From contig NZ_CP017991.1 of NCBI RefSeq assembly GCF_002208095.1, forward strand, positions 80,026 to 144,025: 64,000 nt of DNA, given 5' to 3'. The first letter of the stretch is position 1. Each line of letters begins with the position of its first letter. The translations under genes were made by a program, and so were the position numbers. Positions 63,956 to 64,000 of the stretch are shown here, in pieces. The stretch is from Enterobacter cloacae complex sp. ECNIH7 (GTDB taxonomy: Bacteria; Pseudomonadota; Gammaproteobacteria; Enterobacterales; Enterobacteriaceae). Under the pieces are notes generated by a model that did no database searches, was not told where the DNA came from, and worked only from the letters and a program-made list of their open reading frames with translations.

Positions 63956-64000
63956 TATTTGCGGTTGCCGGCTCGGGCAAGACCACGCTGCTGATACGGC
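63940..64000 (+). CDS. gajB: GajB: UvrD-like helicase (5' end only)
   Basis: Starts at ATG 63940, overlapping gajA by 16 bp, and is cut by the window edge. The first residues MDKRVIFAVAGSGKTTLLIR hold the Walker A motif AGSGKTT of superfamily 1 helicases, as expected for GajB. Only 20 residues are visible. Confidence 0.75.
   Translation, partial: MDKRVIFAVAGSGKTTLLIR

Overview
This 64 kb window is part of a large F-like conjugative plasmid from Enterobacteriaceae. The evidence is an F-type transfer operon, an F-type nic sequence, a RepFIB-family replication gene with iterons, and F-type sopABC partition. The host is probably Enterobacter, Klebsiella, Citrobacter or a near relative; the CBASS genes closely resemble the characterised Enterobacter cloacae system. 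I saw no rRNA, tRNA, CRISPR array, transposase or resistance gene.

Layout. 1-31115 (minus strand) is the tra operon read backwards: traI (cut by the window edge), traD, a CcdAB-like toxin-antitoxin pair on the opposite strand, a small lipoprotein, traT, a TraS-position membrane protein, traG, traH (frameshifted), a small membrane gene, trbB, a traQ-like gene, traF, traN, trbC, traU, a block of unrecognised operon genes, traW, trbI, traC, traV, two small membrane genes, traB, traK, traE, traL and traA. 31116-32973 holds the control region and oriT. A tandem ribbon-helix-helix TraY-like gene sits on the strand opposite to traM and traA, no traJ is visible, and an F-like nic lies at about 32776/32777. 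DNA transfer leads rightward from nic on the + strand.

32974-44644 is the leading region: a lytic transglycosylase, a DUF932 gene, hok/mok/sok, psiA/psiB, a large ParB-like protein, an ArdB/KlcA antirestriction gene and several small genes, mostly on the minus strand as expected if the incoming strand is the template. Two near-identical copies (at least 530 bp) and one partial copy of a GC-rich structured repeat lie here; their position and orientation suggest F-type single-stranded promoters. Between the second and third copies is an AT-richer cassette. It encodes an SOS-controlled bacteriocin-like protein (a TolB-box-like N-terminus joined directly to a T4-type lysozyme domain) and a convergent secreted protein that is probably its immunity partner.

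45662-50583 is a complete type II CBASS operon (cap4-cdnD-cap2-cap3). 50806-53150 holds a ParM/ParR-type segregation operon, followed by SOS-controlled umuDC (53171-54912), sopC-sopB-sopA (55090-58155), the RepFIB-like replicon with flanking iterons (58362-60028), a tyrosine recombinase, vapBC, and the start of a Gabija-type defence operon (gajA complete, gajB cut by the window end).

Together the genes provide transfer, SOS silencing and antirestriction on entry, stability (two partition systems and three toxin-antitoxin systems), phage defence (CBASS and Gabija) and probable competitor killing.
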